Assembly (NCBI GenBank): GCA_013331275.1
Contig: DUGT01000069.1
Span: 2,789 to 35,791, forward strand
Reading direction: 5' to 3'
Source: Methanosarcina sp.
GTDB taxonomy: Archaea; Halobacteriota; Methanosarcinia; Methanosarcinales; Methanosarcinaceae
DNA length: 33,003 nt
Positions within the stretch are counted from its first letter, which is position 1; every line of letters starts with the position of its first letter. A model generated the notes under the pieces. The model was not told the DNA's origin. It searched no databases and was given only the letters and a program-made list of their open reading frames with translations. Shown in pieces: positions 16,100 through 24,268 of the stretch. The position numbers were made by a program, and so were the translations under genes.

Positions 16100-16504
16100 A
16101 TGGTAAAAAAAACATTTGACGGAATAAAAAAGCTAATGTGTATGTTTACATTGGTTTTTTTTGTAATATCATTAACAGCTGCATCAGTAAGTGCAGGTTC
16201 AAATGATACATATAAAATAGAGAAGACAAAGTTAGATACAGAAAAAGCTAAGTTGGAAAAGGAAAAAATAGTAATATTAAAAGAGAAGGCTACATTAGAA
16301 AAAGAAAAAAAGAAGTTGGAAGAACAGAAGAAGAAATTGAGCAAGAAAAATAAAACTGATAAAGAGTATCAGAACTGGCTCAAGAATTATAATAACTTTC
16401 TAACCAAATATAACAAATGTCTAAGCAAATATAAAACATGGGAAACCAAATATAACAACTGTTTAAACAACTATAAGGTTCTGGAACAAAAATATAAGAA
16501 ATAA
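16100..16504 (+). CDS. Small secreted coiled-coil protein
   Basis: A 134-residue protein with a signal peptide (hydrophobic MFTLVFFVISLTAASVSA, predicted cut near residue 32). A strongly charged Lys/Glu heptad segment (about 40-95) forms a predicted long coiled coil. The C-terminal part repeats aromatic and Asn/Lys blocks (KYNKCLSKYKTWETKYNNCLNNYK) with two Cys that could form a disulfide. TAGGA about 8 bp before the ATG supports the start. The promoter layout and the VSA cleavage motif match the gene at 14472, so the two may be co-regulated envelope components. No known family is recognised. Confidence 0.72.
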   Translation: MVKKTFDGIKKLMCMFTLVFFVISLTAASVSAGSNDTYKIEKTKLDTEKAKLEKEKIVILKEKATLEKEKKKLEEQKKKLSKKNKTDKEYQNWLKNYNNFLTKYNKCLSKYKTWETKYNNCLNNYKVLEQKYKK

Positions 16505-16529
16505 GATCAGTCAAGAAATAAGATCAGTC
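16496..16529. repeat. 17-bp tandem duplication over the stop codon
   Basis: AAGAAATAAGATCAGTC occurs twice (16496-16512 and 16513-16529). The first copy contains the TAA stop of the coiled-coil gene, so the second is a silent duplication downstream. Confidence 0.9.
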
Positions 16530-17014
16530 AAAACAGGCTATAAAACAAAAAACGGTGGCTATAAAGGACAGTGTACTAATTTTTCTGTAAAACCATAAGT
16601 TTCTAAAAATTATTGGATAGAAGAATCGATGTGCAGATCGATTTCATCCATAGCGTACAAAAACTTAACTTGAATTTACAGCAAATTTGCGACACTGCCA
16701 AGTAATTTCCTTACAGGATTTACGCACTGAGGGGAAAATAAAAGCAGGCAAAGATCTGCCATGAATATTTATTCAGACAAATAATGCTTCATACTATTGA
16801 TTTCTCAGTTCAGGTGCGTAAGTCCTGATTAAATATAATCTCTTTTAATATAAAAATATTCACTCTTTTTCACCCTATATTTCTGTTACGTACATATTAT
16901 TGAAGTTGTGTTTCAGATCTACAATTTGTTTTGGATTTGGAAGACGTGAGCTTTTTTCTATAAACTTTATTCTCGTTATCATCTTTTTGCCTTTTCAGAT
17001 CTGACGAAGTCAAG
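16530..17014. other. Intergenic region with hairpin and MITE-like element
   Basis: No gene is visible. A 7-bp hairpin AATCGAT/ATCGATT (16624-16643) could terminate the coiled-coil gene. A 114-bp inverted-repeat element (16714-16827) is listed separately. Confidence 0.45.
16714..16827. mobile_element. MITE-like element with GTGCGTAAGTCCTG ends
   Basis: CAGGATTTACGCAC (16714-16727) and GTGCGTAAGTCCTG (16814-16827) form 14-bp terminal inverted repeats with one mismatch around 86 bp of non-coding DNA. A single similar arm (GCGTAAGTCCTGACA) occurs at 29133-29147. It is probably a non-autonomous transposon remnant. No target-site duplication is clear. Confidence 0.6.
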
Positions 17015-17254
17015 TTACAGTCCAGCTCTTTCAATCAGTAGATCTGCCACCTGTTTTGCGTCTTTGAACGGGAAATCCTTTTCAGTAACTAGGCTTTGTG
17101 CCTCTCTTGCAGTAACTTCAACGTCACCTATCATGCATGTGGTTTCCAGCCCCTCAGGCAGGGCAGCAATCAATTCATCCATCGTGTTTATGGGAAATTT
17201 TGCATTCTTAAGTATTTCAAGGATCTGTTCGTAAACTTCTTCTTTTACGCCCAT
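17015..17254 (-). CDS. MTH865-family protein
   Basis: A 79-residue protein matching the MTH865 family of small archaeal helical proteins in length and pattern: an N-terminal helix (VKEEVYEQILEILKNAKFPI), TMDELIAALPEG, a central GDVEVTAREAQSLV and a final FPFKDAKQVADLLIERAGL. Members have an EF-hand-like helical fold and no established role. It is transcribed in the same direction as the importer operon, 108 bp after the distal methyltransferase gene, so cotranscription is possible but not shown. Confidence 0.85.
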   Translation of the reverse strand: MGVKEEVYEQILEILKNAKFPINTMDELIAALPEGLETTCMIGDVEVTAREAQSLVTEKDFPFKDAKQVADLLIERAGL

Positions 17255-17362
17255 CTTTTCCCTCCAATACGGGACTCTTTATTTCTCACTTTAAAGAGCC
17301 TATAAATATTGACTCCTGCCCATTAATCCTGTTTTCATTTTATTTCCATATTTCCTTCAGGT

Positions 17363-18124
17363 TTATTTTTCCCCATAGATTAAATGATAATTGTAATTAA
17401 AGGCTATCCGTTTCCGGAATGGCATATTCTCTTTCTGAAGGTTCATGATATCTTTCAGGTCGATATCTTTTATATTTTTGAATCCAGCAGCCCTGAAATA
17501 TTCAAGCATTTTTTCAGGAGGGACTCCATGCCTGTTTGGAAGCTCACTGTCGAGTTCTCTGGAGTAGTGTCCTTTTCTAGGATTCCTTCTTTCAACAAGC
17601 AAAGTACAGAAATCACTTACAAGTCGCCTTGCATTTGTTTCAATTGAACCGTCGTTCCAGACTCCGTCAATAACAATAAGTTTTCCCCCGTCCACGAGTA
17701 CTTTTTTCCAGTTCTGGACCGCAGTATCAGGGTGTGGAAGGGTCCAGAGGAGGTGGCGATTGACAACAATATCAAATGATCCGGCTTTAAAAGGAGGAGC
17801 CTCAGCATCCCCTTTTTTGAAAACACTGTTGAACTTCCTTTTAGAAGCTTTTTCCCTGGCTTTAGAGAGCATTTTTTCCGAAAGGTCAAGGCCTGTAACG
17901 TGGTGTCCCATTTCAGCAAACAGTAGCCCGATTTCGCATGTCCCGCAGCCTACGTCAAGCACCTTCAGCCTGCCTGGAGGAAGCAGGTTTTTAAACACAT
18001 TTTTCCAGGCTTCTCTTTCAGCTTCACTCTTGATCCCATGCCCTTCATGGCTGTCATATGTCTCGGATGAAACGTCCCATATTCGGGCAATAGTCTGTTT
18101 GATCTGGTTTTCCTGAGCTGTCAT
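17363..18124 (-). CDS. Class I SAM-dependent methyltransferase, distal gene of importer operon
   Basis: A 253-residue methyltransferase of the UbiE-like Rossmann type: motif I VLDVGCGTCEIG (about residues 54-66), acidic LDLSEKM at the end of strand 2, GDAEAPPF, then the conserved NRHLLWTLPHP and LIVIDGVWNDG. It is clearly paralogous to the operon's first gene (23376-24143), sharing the N-terminal WD-SSETYD-H-GHGI block and the RNPRKGHYS segment. The ATG overlaps the upstream ATPase stop by 4 bp, implying coupled translation. The substrate is unknown. Its place in a metal/peptide importer operon suggests modification of the imported or exported ligand. Confidence 0.85.
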   Translation of the reverse strand: MTAQENQIKQTIARIWDVSSETYDSHEGHGIKSEAEREAWKNVFKNLLPPGRLKVLDVGCGTCEIGLLFAEMGHHVTGLDLSEKMLSKAREKASKRKFNSVFKKGDAEAPPFKAGSFDIVVNRHLLWTLPHPDTAVQNWKKVLVDGGKLIVIDGVWNDGSIETNARRLVSDFCTLLVERRNPRKGHYSRELDSELPNRHGVPPEKMLEYFRAAGFKNIKDIDLKDIMNLQKENMPFRKRIAFNYNYHLIYGEK

Positions 18125-18828
18125 CTTTTAACATCTCTCTTTATATTTTCAATTGAAGTAATGGTCCCATTATCGAGATAAGCAATCCTGTGGCAGACCT
18201 TCCTTAACACCTCAAGGTCATGTGAGATTAGCAGGTAGGAAACACCTGTTTCCCTCTGAAGTTTCTGCATAAGGCGCAGGATCTGGGCCTGTACTGAAAC
18301 ATCAAGCATGGATGTGGGCTCGTCAGCAACTATAAAATCGGGAGATAAAGCCATGATCCTTGCGAGTACTATCCTCTGGATCTCCCCTCCGCTGAGCTGA
18401 ATAGGATAACGAGCAAGGTGCTCAGGGCGCAACCCTGTAAGTTCTGCCAGTTCCTCTCCACGCTTAAGGAGAGCATCTTGCTTTAGCCCGGAATGGAGTT
18501 TCAGAGGCTCGATAAGATTTTCAAAAGCTTTCATGCGGGGATCAAGGGAAGTCTCAGGATGCTGGAAAATAATCTGGATTTTAGGGCGTAGTTTCCTGAA
18601 CTCTTTTTTTCCCATGTCCAGTATGTTCGCTCCCTGAACACGGATTTCACCTCCAGTAGGTCTTTCAAGCCCTACAATACATTTGCCAATTGTAGTTTTT
18701 CCGGATCCGCTTTTTCCGAAAAGTCCCAGGGTTTCTCCGCGATCTACTGAAAAACTGACATTCCTGAACACCTCCAAAGTCCCGAAACTCATTGCCAGTT
18801 CGTTTACTGAAAGGATTGGAAGTGACAC
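18121..18828 (-). CDS. ABC importer ATPase, OppF/NikE type
   Basis: A 235-residue nucleotide-binding subunit with Walker A GKSGSGKTT, Q-loop FQHPETSLDP, signature LSGGEIQR, Walker B FIVADEP and H-loop SHD. The Q-loop followed by SLDP is typical of the nickel/peptide (Opp/Nik) branch. The C-terminal oligopeptide-type extension is absent, as in NikE-like proteins. It starts with GTG at 18828, inside the end of the upstream ATPase gene (25-bp overlap), and ends overlapping the methyltransferase gene. It pairs with the other ATPase to power the two permeases. Confidence 0.9.
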   Translation of the reverse strand: MSLPILSVNELAMSFGTLEVFRNVSFSVDRGETLGLFGKSGSGKTTIGKCIVGLERPTGGEIRVQGANILDMGKKEFRKLRPKIQIIFQHPETSLDPRMKAFENLIEPLKLHSGLKQDALLKRGEELAELTGLRPEHLARYPIQLSGGEIQRIVLARIMALSPDFIVADEPTSMLDVSVQAQILRLMQKLQRETGVSYLLISHDLEVLRKVCHRIAYLDNGTITSIENIKRDVKR

Positions 18829-19745
18829 CTGATCCAGCCTCCGTTATGGTTTTTCATTTCAGGGTGTTTTCTGAAACACTCAATACTCGAGTATCTGCAC
18901 CTCTCATGGAAAAAACAACCCTCGGGAAGGCTTATCCTGCTAGGGCTCTGTCCGCTAAGGGGAACAAGTCCGTTTCTTGGCTGAGCCCGGACAAGCCCCT
19001 TTGTATAGGGATGAGAAGGTGCGTTCAAAACCTTTGAAGCCTTATCCAGTTCTACAATCTCTCCTGCATACATCACAGCTATCCGGTCGCATACCTCAAG
19101 AGCCAGATCAAGATCATGGGTGATCAGGAGCATTGTCTTCCCATAATCATGTTTAATTTTAGTAAAAAGTTCCACTGCTCTTTCCTTTGCCTCGGGATCC
19201 AGACCTTTTGTAGGTTCATCCGCAATCACAAGTTCGGGTTCAAAAGAAAGAGACATACAAGCTATCAACCGCTGCCTCATGCCTCCAGATAACTGGTGAG
19301 GATAGAGATCGCAGAGTTTTTCAGGATCTCTTAAAAGGAGTTTTTTCATAAGCCTCAGAGATTTTTTCATTCCCTCTTTTTTGTCAATACCTCTTTCTTC
19401 GAAAACTTCCTCTATCTGAAGCCTGTTTTTCAGGACAGGATTCAGGGCTCCAGCAGGGTTCTGGGGCATAAGAGAAATACGTTTTCCCCTAATTTTCCTG
19501 AGTTCTGAGGGTCTAAGAGAAAAAAGATCCTGTCCTTGAAAAAATACCGTTCCTGAAACATTTGCGTTTGCCGGAAGAAGCCTTAGCAAGGCAAGACCAA
19601 TAACGGATTTCCCTGAGCCGCTTTCTCCGATTATTCCGAGAGTTTCTCCTTCCCTTACCTTAAAGAAGACATGAGAAACTGCTTTTACAGCGTTCTCTCC
19701 TGAAGAAAACTCAACCGAAAGATCTTTTATTTCAAGCAAGCTCAA
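18804..19745 (-). CDS. ABC importer ATPase, OppD/NikD type, with C-terminal Cys motif
   Basis: A 313-residue subunit: Walker A GESGSGKS, Q-loop MPQNPAGALNP, signature LSGGMRQR, Walker B LVIADEPTKGLDPEA and H-loop THD. The C-terminal oligopeptide-transporter extension (HPYTKGLVRAQP) carries GCFFHERCRYSSIEC plus a later Cys in IRCHF, the four-cysteine pattern found in some OppD/DppD subunits and linked to an iron-sulfur cluster. It appears to start with TTG at 19745, overlapping the permease stop (TTGA). Confidence 0.9.
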   Translation of the reverse strand: MSLLEIKDLSVEFSSGENAVKAVSHVFFKVREGETLGIIGESGSGKSVIGLALLRLLPANANVSGTVFFQGQDLFSLRPSELRKIRGKRISLMPQNPAGALNPVLKNRLQIEEVFEERGIDKKEGMKKSLRLMKKLLLRDPEKLCDLYPHQLSGGMRQRLIACMSLSFEPELVIADEPTKGLDPEAKERAVELFTKIKHDYGKTMLLITHDLDLALEVCDRIAVMYAGEIVELDKASKVLNAPSHPYTKGLVRAQPRNGLVPLSGQSPSRISLPEGCFFHERCRYSSIECFRKHPEMKNHNGGWIRCHFQSFQ

Positions 19746-20644
19746 TCGATTTCACCCCCTTCGTGGTTTGGGTCAAGGATATCCCTCATGCCATCTCCAA
19801 GGATGCTGAAGATAATCACAATAAAGGTTATTGCAAGCCCTGGAAAGATCGTCTGGTAAGGGGCTGTCCTCATGAATTCCTTTCCTGCGGAAAGCATTGC
19901 TCCCCATTCAGGCACATCGGCAGGAAGCCCTATTCCGAGAAAACTTAGTGTAGCAATAGAAAGAATTACATGCCCGAAGTCAATTGTGGCAAGCACGAAG
20001 AGAGTAGCTATGGCATTGGGCACGATATGCTTGCGGATTATGTAGAAATCTCCGGCCCCACCCGTTATGGCGGAAAGGACAAATTCCTGTTTTTTGATAG
20101 AAAGTACCTGACCTCGCATCATCCTGGCATACTTTGCCCAGTGAACTATGGAGAGAGCAAGCATCAGGTTGAAAACCCCGGCCCCGAGTGCCCCCATAAT
20201 AGTAAGGGCAAAGATGACACTGGGAAAAGAAAGGAAGATATCTGTAACCCTGGAGATGCTTTCATCCACAAAGCCTCCGTAATAGCCTGCTGCACAACCT
20301 GTAGCAGTTCCCAGAAATAGGGAGATCAGCACTACTCCTGAAGCAATTGAAAGAGAAGTCCGGGCCCCTATAAGGATTCGACTCAGGAGATCTCTTCCAA
20401 GATAATCAGTACCCAGGATGTGCTCCTCTGAAGGGGTCAGGTTCTTGTTTTTCAGGTCAATTGCATTGGGGTCATAAGGGGAAAGTAGGGGGGCAAAAAC
20501 GGAAAGTCCGGCAAAAAGCAAAAGAGCTGCCAGTGCAAAAAGCATATCTTTTCTTTGAAAAACTCTTTTTACAAATTGACTTCCGTAAGCTTCAGGAAGT
20601 GAGAAATTCTTTTTTCTTAACTTATTAGTAAATACATTGTCCAT
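19742..20644 (-). CDS. ABC importer permease, OppC/NikC type
   Basis: A 300-residue permease. It has an N-terminal OppC-type segment with one helix (LFALAALLLFAGLSVFAPLL) and the LSPYDPNAIDL and HILGTDYLGRDLLSRILIGARTSL motifs, followed by a five-helix core with the EAA-like loop (GGAGDFYIIRKHIVPNA). This is the standard order for nickel/peptide permeases. The start codon lies 5 bp after the OppB-type gene and the end overlaps the next ATPase gene. Confidence 0.92.
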   Translation of the reverse strand: MDNVFTNKLRKKNFSLPEAYGSQFVKRVFQRKDMLFALAALLLFAGLSVFAPLLSPYDPNAIDLKNKNLTPSEEHILGTDYLGRDLLSRILIGARTSLSIASGVVLISLFLGTATGCAAGYYGGFVDESISRVTDIFLSFPSVIFALTIMGALGAGVFNLMLALSIVHWAKYARMMRGQVLSIKKQEFVLSAITGGAGDFYIIRKHIVPNAIATLFVLATIDFGHVILSIATLSFLGIGLPADVPEWGAMLSAGKEFMRTAPYQTIFPGLAITFIVIIFSILGDGMRDILDPNHEGGEID

Positions 20645-20649
20645 AAATA

Positions 20650-21591
20650 TCAGCCGTACCTTATCCGTGGGTCCAGATGCGTATAGAGCATATCCACAAG
20701 GAAGTGCACAAAGAGGAACATCATAACGATCGCAAGCACACAGCCCTGGACCACAGGCAAATCCCTGGCAGAAATCGAGTCCACAAGCAAGCTTCCTATC
20801 CCTGGCCAGGCAAAGATCTTTTCAATCACAACAGTCCCTCCAAGCAAGCCACCCATCTGAAAACCAATAACTGTGATAACAGGTAGCATTGCATTTTTAA
20901 GCGCATGCCTGCTTACGATTTTCCATAAAGGAAGACCTTTGGCTTTTGCAAACCTGATATATTCCTGTCCCAGGGTCTCAAGCATGCTTGTCCTTGTAAC
21001 TCTCATAACCGCAGCAACGGAATGAAGAGAAAGTGCTGCAGCGGGCAAAAGCAAATTTTCCAGACTCCCGTAACCAGTCACAGGCACAAGTTTTAACCTC
21101 AGGGAAAATATCAGAATAAGAAGCAGGGCTACCCAGAAACCAGGCATTGAAACTCCAAAGAGAGTCACAATCCTAAGAATATGATCCGAAATTTTGTTTT
21201 CCCTGATAGCTGAGTAAATTCCCAGACTTACTCCTGCAAGCATTGCAATTAGCATACTCACCATTGCGAGCTGAATAGTTGCTGGAAGGCGTAAAGCCAG
21301 AAGATAAAGAACTGGCTTTTTGAAAACATAGGAGGTTCCTATGTCCCCTCTTAATACTGCTTCTTTAATCCACCTGAAAAACTGCAGGTAAAGAGGGTCA
21401 TCCAGGTCATATTTATCTGAAATCTGGTTAAGCTGTTCGTCTGTTACGCTTTCTTCCAGGCCCACGAATGTGTGCTTGAGGACTAACTTAGCTGTGCCTC
21501 CAGGAATTACGTTCATAAGGAAAAAGGTCAAAGCACAAACTGCAAAAATCGTAAGTGCCATGAAACCTACCCTTTTTATGAAATATTTCAT
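20650..21591 (-). CDS. ABC importer permease, OppB/NikB type
   Basis: A 313-residue permease with the OppB/NikB hallmarks: an N-terminal helix and FFLMNVIPGG, the YLQFFRW segment, and an EAA loop (QEYIRFAKAKGLPLWKIVSRHALKNAMLPVIT). GTVVIEKIFAWPGIGSLLVDSI follows, and the protein ends HLDPRIRYG. It is separated from the solute-binding gene by 113 bp containing a hairpin that may reduce expression of downstream genes relative to the binding protein. Confidence 0.92.
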   Translation of the reverse strand: MKYFIKRVGFMALTIFAVCALTFFLMNVIPGGTAKLVLKHTFVGLEESVTDEQLNQISDKYDLDDPLYLQFFRWIKEAVLRGDIGTSYVFKKPVLYLLALRLPATIQLAMVSMLIAMLAGVSLGIYSAIRENKISDHILRIVTLFGVSMPGFWVALLLILIFSLRLKLVPVTGYGSLENLLLPAAALSLHSVAAVMRVTRTSMLETLGQEYIRFAKAKGLPLWKIVSRHALKNAMLPVITVIGFQMGGLLGGTVVIEKIFAWPGIGSLLVDSISARDLPVVQGCVLAIVMMFLFVHFLVDMLYTHLDPRIRYG

Positions 21592-21658
21592 GTTTTTTCC
21601 TCAACCCGGACAGAAAGCAAGCCTATCTATCCGTACTACTCTGAGTAAATATGAGTCC

Positions 21659-21694
21659 CAGGGTTAGAGTCCGAAAAATCCGGACCCTTCCCTG
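21659..21694 (-). terminator. Intra-operon hairpin after the solute-binding gene
   Basis: Two stacked stems, CAGGG/CCCTG outside and GTCCG/CGGAC inside, lie between the binding-protein stop and the permease start. Such partial terminators or mRNA-stability hairpins often allow higher output of the binding protein; the role here is inferred. Confidence 0.5.
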
Positions 21695-21704
21695 AAAAAT
21701 CCCT

Positions 21705-23345
21705 TCAGCTTTTATTTTCCAAATACATGCCCGCATTTATGCGGTAGTCATGGGCTGTCGGATCGAAAACATACCCTTTTACATAATCTTTCTTTACTAT
21801 TGCACAACCGTAGTAAGCCACTATGATCATGGGCTGTTCATCATAAACGATAGCTTCTACCTCATTGAACTTTTTATAGCGTTCATTCGGATCCGTGATT
21901 TTTCTGGCTTCAGTTATCAGGGAGTCTACTTTAGGATTGGAATATCCTGGCGTATTGTCAGTTCCGTTTGTCATGTACCAGTTCGTGAGAATATATTCCG
22001 GATCGGGAACCATTGCAATATTGTAAGCGGCGAGATAGAGGTCCCAGTTGCCTTTTTCCCTTCTGTCATCTATTGACCCCATTTCCATAACTTCTGTCTC
22101 TATACCTATGCCTGCCTCCCTTAACTGGGCAGCCATAGCTTCAGCCATTGGAGGTAGTCCAGGCCTTGCAGCATAAGTCATCAGGTTGAGCTTGAGGGGT
22201 TTTCCGTCCTTATCCCTTATCCCGTCTCCATCAGTGTCCACCCAGCCTGCAGCTGTCAGAAGCTCATTAGCTTTCTCAAGGTTCTGGCTGTAGGGCTTCA
22301 GACTCTTATTTGCCCAGACCATTGTGGGCAGGAAAGGACCTGCAGCAGCCTCTCCTACATTATATAGCACATTTTCTGCGATATCAGACCTGTTAATGGC
22401 ATAGGAAATAGCCTGTCTTACTTTTACATCTTCAAGGGGTTCATGCTTCAGATTCAGGTCAAGTTTGTAGACTCTTGGAGTTTTGTATTTCTCTACATTA
22501 ATGCCGTCTATGGCGTCAACCCTGTCAGTTTCACTATAAGGTACATCGACAGTAAAGTCAATTTCTCCATTTTCAATTGCCATTGCTCTTGTGTTCGGGT
22601 CAGGTATCCCTTTAAGGATCAGTTTATCAAGCCCTACTTTTCCTCCCCACCAGTTTTCGTTCTTTACAACTGTCAGAATTCTGGTCTGTTCATCAAAGGA
22701 TTCGAATTTATACGGGCCCGTTCCAACGGGTTTAACAAATTCTCCTTTTTCATTATAAGAAGAGGGACTTATTATAGCGGTATCAGGATAATGTAGAACT
22801 CCAGGAAGGATAGGATTGATTTCTTTGGTTTTGATTTTAAGAGTATAGTCGTCAACTACTTCTATAGAGTCTATTTTTAACATGGAAGCAACTTTCGAGT
22901 TTTCCGAGATGACTTTTTCCAGAGTGAACTTTACTTCTTTTGCAGTCATTTTGCTTCCGTCATGGAAAGTAACATTATTTCTTAGCTTAAATTCCCAGGT
23001 ATTTTCATCAAGCTGTTCCCAGGAAGTTGCAAGCTCAGGCTTAAGCGAGAAATCTTCATTGGCACCAACGAGAGTTTCGGTTATTGCAGCTTTCTCGCAG
23101 ACAAGGGTACCATCCCCATTAATTGGATCAATTGATTCGATGTCCCACATTTCACCAAGTACGAGTGTATTATTTTCAGAGCCTCTTTCCGGATGGGAGG
23201 CGTTATCCGAACCGGAGGTAACTTCCATCCCGGAAACTTCTCCGGTTCCATTTTCGTCTTTACTGCTGCATCCTGAAGTCGTCAGGACGGCACAGGTAAG
23301 CATGATAATTAACAATATAATCAAGGGGGAGTTTTTACATTTCAT
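21705..23345 (-). CDS. Solute-binding lipoprotein, SBP family 5 (nickel/peptide type)
   Basis: A 546-residue lipoprotein: signal ending VLTTSGC (lipobox), Ser/Asp-rich linker, then a full-length family 5 binding protein (LKPELATSWEQLDENTWEFKLRNNVTFHDG; AVRQAISYAINRS-like segment; QLREAGIGIE; DPNERYKKFNEVEAIVYDEQPMI). The YAARPGLPPMAEAMAAQL segment is reminiscent of NikA-like proteins, but the ligand (free nickel, a metal-chelate or a peptide) cannot be read from sequence. GGAGA about 8 bp before the ATG supports the start. It follows a methyltransferase gene by 30 bp in one operon. Confidence 0.88.
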   Translation of the reverse strand: MKCKNSPLIILLIIMLTCAVLTTSGCSSKDENGTGEVSGMEVTSGSDNASHPERGSENNTLVLGEMWDIESIDPINGDGTLVCEKAAITETLVGANEDFSLKPELATSWEQLDENTWEFKLRNNVTFHDGSKMTAKEVKFTLEKVISENSKVASMLKIDSIEVVDDYTLKIKTKEINPILPGVLHYPDTAIISPSSYNEKGEFVKPVGTGPYKFESFDEQTRILTVVKNENWWGGKVGLDKLILKGIPDPNTRAMAIENGEIDFTVDVPYSETDRVDAIDGINVEKYKTPRVYKLDLNLKHEPLEDVKVRQAISYAINRSDIAENVLYNVGEAAAGPFLPTMVWANKSLKPYSQNLEKANELLTAAGWVDTDGDGIRDKDGKPLKLNLMTYAARPGLPPMAEAMAAQLREAGIGIETEVMEMGSIDDRREKGNWDLYLAAYNIAMVPDPEYILTNWYMTNGTDNTPGYSNPKVDSLITEARKITDPNERYKKFNEVEAIVYDEQPMIIVAYYGCAIVKKDYVKGYVFDPTAHDYRINAGMYLENKS

Positions 23346-23375
23346 TTCGGAATCTCCATCTGCTTTTAATGGATT

Positions 23376-24143
23376 TTATTTTCGGCCGCAAATGAGATAG
23401 TACTGGTAACTGCGTACAATCCGTTCACCCAACGGCATCTTCTCTTTCTGGGCATCTCTTACTTCTTTCAGGTCAAAAACCTGGAGATTTTCAAAACCTG
23501 AATTTAAAAGGTACTCCTTTACTTTTTCAAGTGGAGCTCCTCCGGAATGCGGGAGCTGGGCTTTGAGTTCATCAGAATAGTCAGAGTGCCCTTTTCGGGG
23601 GTCTTTTCTTTCAAGGAGCAGTGTCAAAAGAGCACCTGCGTTTCTTCGAACTCTGGACTCCAGTGTCCCGCTGTCCCACACTCCGTCGATAATCACGACT
23701 TTCCCATTCTTCCGCAGAACTCGTTTCCAGTTCTCCACAGCTGCTTTTGGATTTGGGAGTGTCCAGAGAAGATGACGGCTGAACACAATGTCAAAAGAAG
23801 ATGTATCAAAAGGAGGGTTTTCTGCATCCCCTTCCCTAAAGGCTAGGTCAGCTCCGCAGGCTTCAGCTTTTGCTTTTGCAATTTTCAGCATTTGTCCGGA
23901 AATATCAATTCCTGCGACCTCATGCCCCATCTCAGCAAACAGTAAGCTCAACTCTCCTGTCCCGCAACCAACATCAAGAATTTTCAAGCTTTTTTCCGGG
24001 AAAACCTTCAAGAAAGCACGCTTCCAGGCATCTCTTTCTTTTTGACTCTGAATCCCATGCCCTGCATGAGTATCAAAAGTCTCGGATGCAAGATCCCATT
24101 TATGGGCTACCATCTCTTTTATCTGGATTTCTGAAGAAGACAT
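23376..24143 (-). CDS. Class I SAM-dependent methyltransferase, first gene of importer operon
   Basis: A 255-residue UbiE-like methyltransferase with motif I ILDVGCGTGELS, IDISGQM, GDAENPPF, SRHLLWTLPNP and VVIIDGVWDSG. It is a close paralog of the operon's last gene, with the same length and insertions, including RKDPRKGHSDYS, which is unusual for generic UbiE proteins. Having one at each end of an importer operon points to two successive or alternative methylations of the same kind of ligand. The dyad at 24233-24268 lies about 90 bp upstream and probably controls the operon. Confidence 0.85.
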   Translation of the reverse strand: MSSSEIQIKEMVAHKWDLASETFDTHAGHGIQSQKERDAWKRAFLKVFPEKSLKILDVGCGTGELSLLFAEMGHEVAGIDISGQMLKIAKAKAEACGADLAFREGDAENPPFDTSSFDIVFSRHLLWTLPNPKAAVENWKRVLRKNGKVVIIDGVWDSGTLESRVRRNAGALLTLLLERKDPRKGHSDYSDELKAQLPHSGGAPLEKVKEYLLNSGFENLQVFDLKEVRDAQKEKMPLGERIVRSYQYYLICGRK

Positions 24144-24232
24144 TAACAGGTACTTAATTATCTTATGATTAATAATTTTCTATTTTGTAACACTATTTGT
24201 AATAAAACGATTTTTTAATAACATTAAATAGA

Positions 24233-24268
24233 GACAAATTTTATAAAAATAAGAAAAGAAAATTTGTC
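24233..24268 (-). promoter_or_regulatory. Candidate operator: 10-bp dyad with 16-bp spacer around the TATA box
   Basis: Perfect arms GACAAATTTT (24233-24242) and AAAATTTGTC (24259-24268) are separated by 16 bp. On the operon's strand the TATA-like TTTTTATAAAAT falls within this span. Bound protein would block TBP. A 16-bp spacer between half-sites is the geometry of bacterial NikR operators, although the half-site sequence differs. Confidence 0.55.

Noticed and set aside
17760-18116. 118-codon open frame on the plus strand
   Set aside because: It is the antisense shadow of the methyltransferase gene with its clear SAM-binding motif.
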